Of a stretch of DNA of 64,000 nt, positions 12,362 through 23,990 are shown piece after piece. Source of the DNA: Macrotis lagotis (Eukaryota; Chordata; Mammalia; Peramelemorphia; Peramelidae); contig NC_133659.1 in the NCBI RefSeq assembly GCF_037893015.1, forward strand, positions 13,958,658 through 14,022,657, given 5' to 3'. Within the stretch, counting starts at the first letter, position 1. Each line of letters opens with the position of its first letter. Both the position numbers and the translations under genes were made by a program. A model generated the notes under the pieces. The model had not been told where the DNA came from. It searched no databases and worked only from the letters and a program-made list of their open reading frames with translations.

Positions 12362-13856
12362 CAGACTAGGTGTAAAAGCAGGAGATGATTATAGTAATCT
12401 GCTGTTTGATAAACCCAAAGAGTCTGGCCATTGGTGTAAAAACTCCTTCTTTGATAAAGACTGGGATAATTGGAAGTTAGTATGGAAGAAACTTAGATTA
12501 GACCAACACCTCACACCCTTTACCAAGATAAGATCCAAACGGTTACAGGACACAGACATAAAAAACAATACTATAAGCAAATTAGAAGATCAAGGACTAG
12601 TCTATTTGTCAGATCTATGGAAAGGGGAGCAGTTTATGACTAAGGAAGAGTTGGAGAACATCACTAAAAACCAATTACATGATTTCGATTACATTAAATT
12701 AAAAAGCTTTTGCACAGATAAAACCAATGTAATCAAGATCAATAGAAATGTAGTAAATTGGGAAACAATCTTTACAACTAATGATTTTGACAAAGGACTC
12801 ATTTCTAAAATATACAGAGAACTGAGTCATATTTTTAAAACAAAAAGCCATTCCCCAATTGACAAATGGTCAAAGGATATGCAAAGGCAATTTACAGATG
12901 AGGAGATCAAAGCAATCCATAGCCATATGAAAACATGCTCTAAATCATTAATTATTAGAGAAATGCAAATTAAAGCTTCTCTGAGGTACCACCTCACACC
13001 ACTCAGATTGGCCAGTATGACCAGGAAGGATAATGATCATTGTTGGAAGGGATGTGGGAAATCTGGGATACTATTACACTGTTGGTGGAGCTGTGAACTC
13101 ATCCAACCCTTCTGGAGAGCTATTTGGAACTATGCCCAAAGGGCAACAAAAATGTACATACCCTTTGACCCAGCAATACCACTACTGGGTCTATACCCTG
13201 AAGAGATGAGGAAAAAGGGTAAAAACATTACTTGTACAAAAATATTTATAGCAGCCCTGTTTGTGGTGGCAAAGAATTGGAAATCCAGTAAATGTCCTTC
13301 AATTGGGGAATGGCTTAGCAAACTGTGGTATATGTATGTCATGGAACACTATTGTTCTATTAGAAACCAGGAGGGATGGGATTTCAGGGAAACCTGGAGG
13401 GATTTGCATGAACTGATGCTGAGTGAGATGAGCAGAACCAGAAAAACACTGTACACCCTAACAGCAACATGGGAGTGATGATCAACCTTGAAGGACTTGC
13501 TCATTCCATCAATGCAACAATTGGGAACAATTTTGGGCTGTCTGCAAAGGAGAGTGCCATCTGTATCCAGATAAGGAGCTGTGGAGTTTGAACAAAGTAC
13601 AAGGACTATTCCCTTTAATTTGGAAAAAAAACAGATATCTTATTGTCTGATCTTGTTACCTCTGAGAACTCTGCTCTCTTTAAGGATATGATTTCTCTCT
13701 CATCACACCCAATTTGGATCAAGGTATAACATAAACAAAGTAAAGACTGACGGAGTGCTATCTGTGGGGTGGAGGTGGGGGGAGGGAAGCAAGATTGGGG
13801 GAAAATTATAAAACTCAAAATAATATCTTTAATAAAAATTAAATAATTAAATAAAA
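12362..13856 (+). mobile_element. 5'-truncated L1 with intact ORF2 C-terminus and 18-bp target duplication
   Basis: The exact 18-bp duplication aagaaataaaattaatca is at 12344-12361 and 13857-13874. The frame is open from the left duplication to the TGA at 13478, about 370 codons. It holds L1 ORF2 C-terminal landmarks: DNWKLVWKKLRLD, DYIKLKSFC, DKGLISKIY, REMQIKASLRYHLTP, GILLHCWWSCELIQPFW, IPFDPAIPLLGLYPEEM and MEHYCSIRNQEGW. The 3' UTR contains gtggggggagggaagcaag and ends in an AT-rich, A-poor tail. The endonuclease and reverse-transcriptase regions are missing, so the copy cannot move by itself. No premature stop and a perfect duplication indicate a recent insertion. The in-frame TTG at 12606 is not a real start. 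Confidence 0.93.
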
Positions 13857-13904
13857 AAGAAATAAAATTAATCAAGTGATTAACCCTGAGTAAAATTGTC
13901 TCTT

Positions 13905-14200
13905 AGTTTCAAATATTGTTCATCCTTTACTTCAAAGAGAATCAATGACCTCACAAAGGTGATATCTTAACTTGTCTGTGAATTGAATTTAAGTGAGTTA
14001 GAATTGCATCAGCATTACCCTCAATTTTTCTTCCAGAGTCATCAGAGTCTAGTGGCAAGACAAAAGTCAGGACCACTGGCAGTGGCCCAGGATGTTGTGG
14101 AAGACCTTGGCATCTTTATCTGGCACAGTGTCTGTTTCAGCTGCTTTCATGGGCATTGGAATAAACTGTTCTTATCTATCCTTTCAGAGGATAGATCCTT
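13905..14200 (-). repeat. Repeat with LINE-like tail, possibly a second SINE family
   Basis: On the minus strand it ends ctttgaagtaaaggatgaac, resembling the shared LINE/SINE tail (tctttgaaaatgaaggac). The body (gactctgatgactctggaag, ctgggccactgccagtggtc) recalls the middle of the long tailed SINE. Family not assigned. Confidence 0.45.
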
Positions 14201-14759
14201 CACATGCTTGGGATAGACATCCCCTTGGTTACCATCTACCTGGTTTAATTTGATTTTACTGGGATGTGGCCACTGCCACTGCTATAGCTTCTTGGAGAAA
14301 TCATATCAAAATAGTCCTCCTTGCTCTAAGCTCTCATGGTATAGAAAAAGGAGACTCTATTCTACATTCATTTTTGCCACCTTTCAAAGAATGTTCTGGT
14401 GGCAACATGGATCCGCTTGAAGAGATTAATTTGTGGTCATATACAGTCAGGTTGATATAAGTTTATGAATAAACCTCATTTTGTTATTTGAAAATGTAAT
14501 AACTTCCCTAATAATAGAACTTCTCTCACAGCCACCCACCTGGGAGGCAGGTAATTTCTAAGTACTCTCTTCCGTGTTATTCTCTGTAACACTGTAAATC
14601 AAATATTTTGCCCAAGTTTAGACTTTCAAAGAAATGAAGTGACTAACCCAGGAGGACCACCCAGCCAGTAAGGGTCAGAGTTAGAACTTGTCTCTACAGC
14701 ATTCTTCTCTCCTATCCATGCTTCCTATGTATTCTATGTTCATATTTGGTCTCCAATCT

Positions 14760-15125
14760 ACCGACTTCTCCTGAGCGCTCAAGCCAAATAGACTATCCTT
14801 TGTCATAGATGAACCTCACCTATGACACTCCATCTTCAGGTTCTGTGCCTTCCATACTTGAAGCTCTCTCCTGTCTCACCTCTTCTTCCTCTTTCCCCTA
14901 AAAAACCCAATTCAAACATCACCTCCTTTGGGAAGTCTTTTCTTGTCCCCTCAGAAGCAATGGTTACCTCCCCCCATTCACCTTGCATTTACATACTACA
15001 TAGTGCATATTTTACAGACACACACACACACACACATTAGATACACACATATCGTAATGCACAACTATTTACATCAGACAAGTTGTTCATCCTTTAGAAT
15101 GTGAGCTCCTTGAGATCAGGGATTA
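14760..15125 (+). mobile_element. L2 3' fragment
   Basis: cattcaaacatcacctcctt-like and agaatgtgagctccttgag landmarks of the L2 3' end are present. A (CA)n tract lies inside at about 15018-15037. Confidence 0.65.
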
Positions 15126-15144
15126 TGGTATAACCTGTGCTTAA

Positions 15145-15330
15145 CATAGTAACTGATAGCTGGGTAGTGCCATGGATTAGCTGAGCGACCCCAGGCAAAT
15201 CACTTAATTCTATTTGCCTCAGTTTCCTCATCTGTAAAACGGACTGTAGAAGAAAATGGCAAATCATTCCAGTGTGTCTGCCAAGAAATAGGGTCATCAA
15301 ATGGGGACTGAAAAATGACTCAACAACCAC
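15145..15330 (+). repeat. CORE-SINE (MAR1 type)
   Basis: gcctcagtttcctcatctgt, then gaagaaaatggcaaatcatt, then ccaagaaatagggtcatc match the 3' half of the marsupial CORE-SINE. Confidence 0.65.
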
Positions 15331-15439
15331 AAATAATGATCCTAATAACAAAACATGGTAGCCATGCTAGATTATTATAGTGGCAAAGATGAACAAAACA
15401 GTTCCTCGCTGTTATCTTTAGAACTGAAAAGAAATCTGA

Positions 15440-15860
15440 CTGGTGACCATTTTGTGATCTTTCCAACTTCACCATTTCCTGCTTTACCAGCCTCCTCATA
15501 CTTGACCTTTCTCCTGTTCATCGTACACAGTGACCGATCTTTCACCTCTTCGTCTTTGTTCTGGCTGTCCCCCCGTCCGTAACATTGTTCCTTCTCTTGG
15601 TCACTTGACATTTCTCTCCTCTTTTAGGACTTCAAATATCTGAAGGAAGACTTTCATATTTTCCTGCTATTTGCCAACTTGAGTTTTCCCACTCAAATTA
15701 TCTTTCCTTTTGCATGTATAAAATCCGTATCTACTTGTTTCTGTGCTGTCAAACCATGGGCTGTCAATTCCTCGAGGGCAGGATCGCTTTTAGATTTCTA
15801 GCATGATATCTAGCTTGGAATCCATTGGCGAGGCACCAGTGGTTGCATTGATCTCTTTCC
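15440..15860 (+). mobile_element. L2 3' fragment (diverged)
   Basis: The 3' part has gctgtcaattcctcgagggc, aggatcgcttttagatttct and ctagcatgatatctagc, the usual L2 3' end order. The 5' limit is uncertain. Confidence 0.5.
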
Positions 15861-16534
15861 TTTACCTACCATGATGGTGGACCAAAGGTTCAAAAATAAA
15901 GGAAGCCAGACTTCTTAGCAAGTGCAGTATAGCCTGCAGTTCTCATTTATTGATTTATCAATCTTATATTGGTTTTCTAAGGATAGTTTCTAATTATGGT
16001 AATGCTATTTTTGACTCTAGTCTAGTTTCCTCAAAGAAACGAGAACAGTTAAAAATATACTCACTACACAAACATGAATCCTGGTTGAAATAGTGTGATT
16101 CCAAGCAGGAAAGTGATTGCTAAGCATAGCAGGCATTAGAGAATCATTAACTTATCACTACTAGGACAAGCCTTGTTGGAAAAGAAACAGGTTTTGCAAG
16201 GCTGCTAATTATTCGGTTTATGTTTGGTTTGAAATTTAGAAAATATCTACTATGTAACTAGAAACTGTTAAATCCTGGAGATACAAAGAAATGCAAAGGA
16301 GAGGCCCTCCCCTCCTTGACTGCTTGGGGCAGGGGGGTGGGGGGGAGCGTCGTTGGACTTCCAGAGGAAGGTTGCAAGCAAGGAAGATGGACAAGCAAGC
16401 CCACTGAAGTCAGTGAGCTGAGGTGTCAAGGGGCTCCCAGCCCCAGATGGGACCTTCTTTCTGTTGATCTCTTCTTTGGAGATTCTTTCTTTGCTTTTCA
16501 TGCCAATATCCTCTCACCTACTGAAATAATGATA

Positions 16535-16765
16535 ATAACAACAGCAGCTAGAATTTATTTAGGACTTTAGGGATGGTTAGGTGTTTTACAAATATCATCT
16601 CATGTGATCCTTATAACAACCTTAGACAGTGGGTGCTATTGTTATTTCCATTTTATAGATAAGGAAACTGAGGTTGATAGGGATTCTGGGACCTGGCCAG
16701 GGTCACACAGCTAGCAAGTCTAAGGCTGAATTTGAACTCAGGTCTTCCTGACTTCAAGACCCAAT
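16535..16765 (+). repeat. MIR/THER1-type CORE-SINE
   Basis: Nearly complete: tatcatctcatgtgatcctt, ccattttatagataaggaaa, ggtcacacagctagcaagtc and gaactcaggtcttcctgact. Confidence 0.8.
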
Positions 16766-17740
16766 GGTCAGTCCCACAAAGAGTGAGGCAAAGGTAGCCA
16801 GAGTTTCCTGGTTAAGTCCAGTAGATGGGACGGCTGTAATTCTCAATAGTATCACTTCTTGTCACCTGGGAAGATGCAGCCCCCCAAACAGCAGTCAACT
16901 AGAAACTTCTTTCATACAATGTGGCTCTGTCCCCCCCGCCCTTTAGCTATCAAGGGCTGGTAGAGGGATGAAGAAGATCCCCAAAGGAGCATTCAGAGTT
17001 AATCTAGTGTCAAAAAGGCCTTTCCACAGAGAGTCATGGTGAGCAGCCAAACCAAAGGCCCTAGTTTTCCGAAGTCCCAGATGGTCTCAGGAGTGACATC
17101 CTCCCTCCATGCTTTTCTGCCTTCCTTTGTATTCCCAGGGCTTCATATACAGTGCATGCTTAGAAATGCTCTGTTGATAGATTAAATGATTACCTTGATC
17201 CTGTGCATCGTTATTTTATAATTGTAGATCCATTTGACTTCTTGCTGCTCTGACCTTCAAAGCTGGAGCTTCTTAATCCCACTTAGTAGGTCTAACTCTA
17301 CCCCCAAAACTCTGGGTTTAATCCTAGTCTCAATTATTAGGAATTTAGGGCAATGGGCCCAGCACACACCAGTTTTAGTGACTGGCTCTGTTCTAAGATG
17401 CCTCTTTGAATATCTCAGTACCTGGCCACTCAGGTTCCTCCCTGGGATCCAAGATTCCTGATTCCAGTTCCTGAATTCTTGCCTTGTCTTCTTGCCTAGA
17501 AGGTCAGTTCCTCCAGGACTCAGGGCTAGCCTTATCACTTGATGAACTCCAGTTCCCCTCTTCATGTTCCCATGGATGGACTCCAAGCTGTGACCTCTAA
17601 TTTCTTCCTGGGTTCTAGTTATTTGAAGTAGTATGTCCGAGAATCCAGTGGCCACCTGCGTCTTTGTGTGGCTTGGATGGCAAACTCTTGAATCGCTTCC
17701 TTATTGACTATCGTCCAAGTCATCTACTTACTGTTCAGCA
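16766..17740. other. Mostly unassigned intergenic sequence
   Basis: An L2-like 3' end may lie near 17100-17190 (ttgtattcccagggcttcat, acagtgcatgcttag). The rest is pyrimidine-rich with a 132-codon antisense frame that resembles nothing I know. Confidence 0.4.
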
Positions 17741-17744
17741 ACTA

Positions 17745-17885
17745 GAAGAATGGAACACTGATGGACTTGGGGTCAGGAAATCTGGATCCATATTCCAGGT
17801 CCAACATGGACCAGCTGTGTGACTCGAGAGAGATCTTTTCATTGCTCAATCTCTTTATCTATAAAATGGGATTAAAATCCCTTCA
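17745..17885 (+). repeat. MIR-type fragment
   Basis: acttggggtcaggaaatctg, gaccagctgtgtgactcgag and tctataaaatgggattaaaa follow the MIR 5' half. Confidence 0.6.
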
Positions 17886-17924
17886 ACAAGACCTGTCATC
17901 TCTTGACTCTGGGCATCTGCAGTG

Positions 17925-18053
17925 GCCATTGCTCATGTCTCAAAGACTCTCTTGCCACATTGCCTCCTGGCTCCTTCCCTGCCTTCTTTCAAGACTCAGC
18001 TAAAATCCTATCTTCTACAACCCCCTCTAGATTCTCATGCTTGTCTCATTTAT

Positions 18054-18117
<64 letters not shown>

Positions 18118-18260
18118 GTTGATTTCTTCAAGGTTGTTTGCATGGTAGCTTCACTATCAGACTGCAATTTCCTAGAAGACATGCACCATCTTTTGCATTT
18201 TTTAATATCCAGGCTTAGCACAGTGTCTGGCAAATGAGTGATTCGTGAGTGTTTATAGAC
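17925..18260 (+). mobile_element. L2 3' fragment split by an (AT)n array
   Basis: caagactcagctaaaatcct, the (AT)n at 18061-18117, then gcaatttcctagaagacatg and cttagcacagtgtctggca. Confidence 0.6.
18061..18117 (+). repeat. (AT)n microsatellite
   Basis: A near-perfect TA/AT run with one AAT interruption. It is self-complementary and could extrude a cruciform. Confidence 0.9.
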
Positions 18261-18559
18261 CTGTCAACCACCTACTTTAGAGGAAGTGGAATGTAAGTCA
18301 ATCAATATCCCAACAAAGTGCCTCATATAAGATAGAAATAGATGCTATAGAAAGAGATCTATAACACAAACCTGTGTAACTGATGCACATATATGTGGGT
18401 AAACATATATTATATAAAGCAATTAGAATGTCAACTCAAAGGGAAGGCTGTAGGATTGGAAGAATCCTGTGAGACATTTTGAAGAAGGTGATGCTTGAAC
18501 TGACAAAAGTCTAGGAAGGATGAGTTGGCAGAAATCCAAGCTAGTTAACACTAGATGAA

Positions 18560-19440
18560 AAATGTTCCAAATTCCAATTAGAGAAATGTTTGTTTTATAA
18601 AGGAATTTGGTAGAAGTCTTCCTTTACCTATTATTCTAAATAATTTATTTAATAGAATTATTTGATCTTTAAATGTGAGATAGAATTCACTTAGCAATTC
18701 TTCTTGTCCTGGTGCTTTTCTCTTAGAAAGTTCATTTATGGTCTCTTCAATTTCTTTTCCTAAAATAGGTCTTTTTAGATATTCTATTTTAGACAATTTA
18801 TGTTTTTATTAATATTCTTCCAATTCACTTAAATTGTTAAGTTTATTGGCATATAATTGGGCAAAATAACTCCTTATAATAGCTTTAATTTCATCTTCAT
18901 TAATGATACATTTACCCTTTTCATTTGCAATACTATTGGTATGGTTTTTTTCTCTCTTTTTTAATGAAATTAACCAATTGTTTATGTATTTTTTTATAAA
19001 ATCAACTCCTAGCTTTATTTATTAATTCAATGTTCTTTTACTTTCAATTTTAGTCATCTCACCTTTAATTTTTTGGTATTTTAGTATTTAATTGTGAATT
19101 TTTAATTTGCTCTTTTTTATAGTTTTTGAAAATTATATACCAATTCATTAGCCTGATCTTTTTCTATTTTATTCATATAAGCATTTAGAGATATAGATTT
19201 CCTCTAAATACTGCTTTTGCTGTATCCCATAAGTTTTGACATGTTGTCTCAATATTGTCATTTTTTTAATGGAATTGCTATTTCTATTATTTCTTCTTTA
19301 ATCCACTCGTTCCTTAAAATTAGGTTGTTTAATCTTCAATTAGTTTTTAATATTGCTTCCCTGGTCCCTTATTAAATATGCTTTTTATTGCACTTTTGAT
19401 CTGAAAAAGGATACTTTGAATATGTATGCTTTTCTACTCT
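18560..19440 (-). mobile_element. L1 ORF2 fragment around the start of the reverse-transcriptase domain
   Basis: A 72-codon minus-strand frame at 18796-18578 reads EYLKRPILGKEIEETINELS and later KRKAPGQ and FYLTFKDQI, typical of the L1 ORF2 segment just before and into the RT fingers. The flanking AT-rich sequence up to 19440 continues upstream ORF2 with frameshifts. Confidence 0.7.
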
Positions 19441-19494
19441 TAACTATAACATTTGCATGTATTAATGTATGTTCAATCTTTGTAAAGGCACTAT

Positions 19495-20243
19495 GAACTA
19501 AGAAAAAGGTAAAATGTCAAATAAGTCAATTCTGAGATTCTGACTCTCAGCCATTAGACTGGCAAAGTCAACAGAGATAAATGACAAGGGTCAGGGGCCT
19601 CCTGATGACTGTTGGTGGAGCTTTGATTGGTCCCACTATGCTCAAACCATTCAGAACCAGTCCCCAAAAGATATGTCAGACAATTTTAGAGTATTCAGAG
19701 AAATAATACGGAAGCTTTGTCCAGGAGAGGACAGACAGATGGGCATCAGTTCAATCATAGTTAGAATTGTGCATATCCTTCTTCTCCCTCCCCCTCTGCA
19801 GAGATAGCCTGGAGGGTGTTGGCCTGGATGAACCCTGGTGTATATGCTCTCATGGAAATCCCAGAACTGATGAAGGTTCATGTGGTGTTTTCAGACATAG
19901 ATCTTGCTTTGATAACTGAGGGATGGGATTCAGAGAACTCAGACTTTGTCAGAAAGGGAGTTCTTTAATGGTTAACCAGAATTAGGAAGGTAAGATGATA
20001 ATTGTGTCATATCAGCAAATTTATGGTAGAGTTTTAATAGCCTATTCTAACCAGAATTGAGGGGTGGTTAAGCTTTATATTTTCTAGCATGGAATTTATC
20101 AGTAGCTAGACCTAGCATAGTGGGACACTCTATTCAAGGGACTAAACCATAAATGCCTCTTTACTAGCAATATAACTACTACATATGAGTAAATCCCAAA
20201 GAGATTTGAAAAAATAATAAGGACCAATATCTACAAAAATGTT
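19495..20243 (+). mobile_element. Older L1 3' region, left half
   Basis: ttctgactctcagccattag and gactgttggtggagctttga match L1 ORF2 C-terminal coding landmarks in degraded form. The element stops at aaaaatgtt, where a HAL1 is inserted, and resumes at 23574. Confidence 0.55.
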
Positions 20244-20956
20244 GGGGAGGGGAAGAGCCAAGATTGCAGTGTGAAGGCAGCATTTCCCAGAAACTCATGC
20301 CCCAATAAATTCCAAAAGTCATCAAATGATGACTCTAGACAAAATTTAGAGGGGGCAGAATCCACAGAAAGACTGAGTGATGCATTTTCCCAGTCTAAGA
20401 TAACTTAGAAGTTCTGTGGGAAAGGTATGTTTCACAGGACGGGGGCTAGATAAAAAGACCCAGCCACAGCTCAGCACAGCCCAGCACAGCCTAATCCGGG
20501 GATCACCGGGAACAGCTTGAAGGGGTGGTGAGAGAACTCTGCTGTACCAGAATGAGTGTGAGTGAGGAGCACCAACTTCAGAGCAGCCCTGTGACAGAAA
20601 TCTGGAGAAACCAGCCTGCACCTCCAGAGCACAGCCCACAGATGGTAAGGGGGTCAGGGAAGACTGCAGAAATCTCTCTGCTCTCCCTGGGGCAAGACTC
20701 TGCTGTTTGCCCACACTCAGATCCAGGTTGCAATTTGACCTTCCACACTAAGATAGCAGAGCTCCTTCTCACAGCTCCAGGGCAGAGGGGAGTGCCTGTG
20801 GTCATCTACATATCAAAACACAGGCAAGAGAGCTTAAGACCTTGGAGGAATAAGAGTCCCAGTGCATTGTCCCAAACAGCACCCCCCTCCAAAGAAGGCA
20901 TTCCAATAATACTAAAAGCTCAGGAAGCATCCCAAAACTAGACACAGGCTGGAGAA

Positions 20957-21972
20957 ATGAGTAAACAGAGAATAAAGAGGAACACCATTGAAAAATTCTT
21001 TGTCTATGATCCCAATCTGAAGAAAGATGAAGAAGTACAAGCTCCTACATCTAAAGACTCCAAGGAAAACAGAAGGTGGGCTCAGGCTATGGCAGCACTC
21101 AAATAAGATTTTGAAAATCAAGTAAGGGAGATAGAACAAAAAATTGGGGAAAGAAATGAGAGAGATGCAGGAAAAACATGAAAAAGAAGTCAGCAGTTTA
21201 GTCAAGGAGATCCAAAAAAAATGCTGAAGAAAATAATATGTTGAAAACCAGTATAGGTCAAATGAATAAAACAGTTCAAAAAAGTTATTGGGAGAAGAAT
21301 GCTTTAAACAAGTAGAATTGGTCAGATGGAAAAGGAGATAAGAAAGCTCTCTGAGGAAAACAAATCCTTCAGATGTAGAATAGAGCTAAAGGAAGCTGGT
21401 GACTTTATGAGAAGTCAAGATACAATGCTTCAATACCAAAAGAATGAAAAATTAGAAGAAAATGTGAAACATCTCATTGAAGAAAACAACTGATCTGGAA
21501 AACAGATTCAATAAGATAATTTAAAAATTATTGGGATACCTGATGGTCATGATCAGGAAAAGAGCCTTGACCTCATTTTTAAAGAATTCTTACAGGAAAA
21601 TTGCCCTGATATCCTAGAAACAGAGGGCAAAGAAATTGAGAGAATCCACCGATTGCCCCCAGAAAGAGATCCAAAAAAAAAAAACCCCAGGAATATTATA
21701 GCCAAGTTCCAGAACTCCCAAGTCAAAGAGAAAATATTACAAGCAGCCAGAAGAACACAATTCAAATATCGTGGAGCTGCAGTCAGGATCACATAGGACT
21801 TAGCAGCAACTACATTAAGGACTCGTAGGGCTTGGAATATAATATTCCAGAAGACAAAAGAACTTGGAATGCAACTGAGAATCAACTACCCAGAAAAACT
21901 GAATATCCTCTTCCAGGGGAAAAGATGGATTTTCAATGAACCAGGGGAATTTCAAATGTTCCTGTTGAAATG
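20957..21972 (+). pseudogene. HAL1 ORF1 remnant
   Basis: Encodes an L1 ORF1-type RNA-binding protein: an N-terminal Lys/Glu-rich coiled-coil region, then an RRM and C-terminal domain with IIAKFQNSQVKEKILQAAR and LQGKRWIFNEPGEF-like motifs. TAA at 21104-21106 ends the first frame at codon 50. At least two more disruptions occur near 21250-21330 and 21490. It is non-functional in this copy. Confidence 0.7.
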
Positions 21973-22525
21973 ACTAGAGCTGAACAGAAAGTTTGACCTT
22001 CAAATACAGGACTTAGGTGAAGCACAGAGAGTGGAGGAGAAGGGGAAAGAAAATATGAGGGACTTAATGATGATGAACTGCATGCATTCCTGTATAGAAA
22101 AATGATATTGATTATACTCATATGAAACTTCTCATTTAATAGAGCAGGCAGAAGAAGCTTTTATGGATGAAGAGAGCTGAATTGGAAGACAGAATATATT
22201 GTAAAAATGGAATCAATGACTAAAAGAGGAATACAATGGGAGTAAGAGAAATGAGAGGAGTAATAAGCTAAGATATTTCATATAAAAGATATTTTTTTCT
22301 TATTTTTACAATGAGCTTTTGCAATGATATGGGAGGGGAAAGGTGAGGGGGAATGAGGGAATCTTCACTCTCATCAGAAATAGCTCAGAGAGGAAACAGC
22401 ATATACATTCAATAGGGTATAGACATCAAGAGTAAAAAGGAAAGGGGGAAAGGGGGAAGAGGGGGATGTGGGTGATAGAAGAGAGGGTAGATCATAGGAG
22501 AGAATAGTCAGATATAACACATTTT

Positions 22526-22676
22526 CTTTTTTATTTCTTGCAAGGGGCTGGGATTGAGTGGTCTGTCTGGGACCACGGGGTCAGGTGGTTGCTAGGTCTC
22601 AGGGGTGGCTTGTGGACTCTGGTCCCCTTGTCACCAGGGCCGGTGATCAGTCTCCTACGTCATTCAGCTACCCTAC
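22526..22676 (-). repeat. Divergent tRNA-derived SINE subfamily inside the HAL1
   Basis: Has the same skeleton as the other SINEs (ttgcaagg ... ccagggccggtg ... cagctaccc), but the middle is strongly different: gtctgtctgggaccacgggg, then ggtctcaggggtggcttgtg. The exact 10-bp duplication aacacatttt is at 22516-22525 and 22677-22686. Confidence 0.7.
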
Positions 22677-23573
22677 AACACATTTTAGAAGAGGGACGGA
22701 ATGAAAGTAAAGAGAAAATATAATATATGGTAGTGAGGAGGAATGGATGGAGGGAATTACAATCAGCAACAGCAACAATGGAAAAATATGGAAATAACTT
22801 TTATGATGGATTTATGATAAAGAATGTGATCCAACTGAGACAGAGCTGCTGGTATCAGAACACAGACTGAAACACATTCTTTTTCTCTTTCCTTTACTTT
22901 ATTTCTCATGAGGATCTATATTTTTGGAGGTAGGGGTAGGGGGGTAGGTTTGCTCTTAAACAAGAGTATTTTAGTAATGTATTAAAGAATCATCACTTGT
23001 ACAAAAATATTCATGGCAGCTCTGTTTGTGGTGGCAAAGAATTGGAAATCAAGTAAATGTCCTTCAGTTGGGGAATGGTTTAGCAAAATGTGATTTATGT
23101 ATGTTATAGAACACTGTTGTACTATTAGAAGCCAGGAGGGATGGGAATTCAGGGAAACCTGGAAAGATTTGCGTGGACTGATGCTGAGTGAGATGAGCAG
23201 AACCAGAGGAACATTGTGTACCCCAGCAGCAACATGGGGGTGATGATCAACCTTGATGGATTTGCTCATTCCTTTAGTGCAATTAGGCACAATACTTTAT
23301 TTTTCTTCCTATTTTATTTTTCTTCCTTAAGGATATGATTTCTTTCTCATCACATTCAACTTAGATCCATGCATACTATAGAAACAATGTAAAGACTAAC
23401 AGACTGCCTTTTGTAGGGGGTAGCATGAGGGAAGCAAGAATGGGGGAAAATTGTAAAAAATTGAAAATAATAATAAAGTGAGCAACTCATTTTGATATAT
23501 ATATATACATATATACATATATGTATATGTGTGTGTGTGTGAATGTAAGCTCCTTGAAAGTAGAAAAAATGTT

Positions 23574-23990
23574 TCAAGAAGCTCATTTTGTAGTAATAAA
23601 GAACTGGAAATTAATGGCATGCCTATTAACTGAGTCATTGACTGAACAAATTATGATATGTGAATGTCATAAAATATTATTGTATTGTTAGAAATAAAGA
23701 AAATGATGGTTTCAGAGAAATCTGTAAGGACTTGGATGAACAGATGCAGGGTGAAATGAGCAGAAACAAGAGAATAATTTATGCTGTAGAATCATTTTTT
23801 AAAGTAAATGAATAATTTTGAAAGATTTATGAACTTTGATAGATACAATGATTTACCACAATTCTAGAGGAATGATGATGAAGAATTCTGTCCCCATCAT
23901 AAGAGAGATGGATTAACATGCAGGATGAGATAAATTTTTTTGAACATAGAAAATGGAGGCATTTGTTTTTCTTGAATACACACACACACA
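23574..23990 (+). mobile_element. Older L1 3' region, right half
   Basis: Resumes after the HAL1 duplication with gtagtaataaagaactggaa, then ggtttcagagaaatctgtaa and gcagggtgaaatgagcagaa, the same order as the younger L1 3' ends here but diverged. Confidence 0.6.

Larger units (their letters stand above)
20244..23564 (+). mobile_element. Full-length HAL1 (half-L1) inserted in an older L1
   Basis: Starts exactly with an L1-type 5' end (ggggaggggaagagccaaga) after the 9-bp duplication aaaaatgtt (20235-20243, repeated 23565-23573). The order is a 5' UTR of about 700 bp, ORF1 from 20957 (MSKQRIKRNTIEKFF), then directly a purine-rich stretch and the last part of ORF2 with the 3' UTR (22988-23470). 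Endonuclease and RT coding are absent, as in HAL1 elements that rely on L1 in trans. ORF1 has a stop at codon 50 and frameshifts. The C-terminal ORF1 domain is still readable (RIHRLPPERDPKK, QLRINYPEKLNILFQGKRW, FNEPGEFQMF). A divergent SINE is inserted at 22526-22676. Confidence 0.75.

Noticed and set aside
13130..13342. 70-codon minus-strand frame, also seen at 5511-5726 and 22982-23290
   Set aside because: Recurs in every L1 3' end here because it is antisense to the conserved ORF2 C-terminus.
12606..13478. 290-codon open frame as a host gene
   Set aside because: It is the C-terminal part of L1 ORF2 inside a truncated insertion with a target duplication.
17257..17655. 132-codon minus-strand frame
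   Set aside because: No family resemblance, no splice context, and the sequence is pyrimidine-skewed, giving stop-poor antisense frames.
20346..20941. Two frames of 122 and 138 codons on opposite strands
   Set aside because: They lie in the GC-rich HAL1 5' UTR; such frames are common there and neither resembles ORF1.
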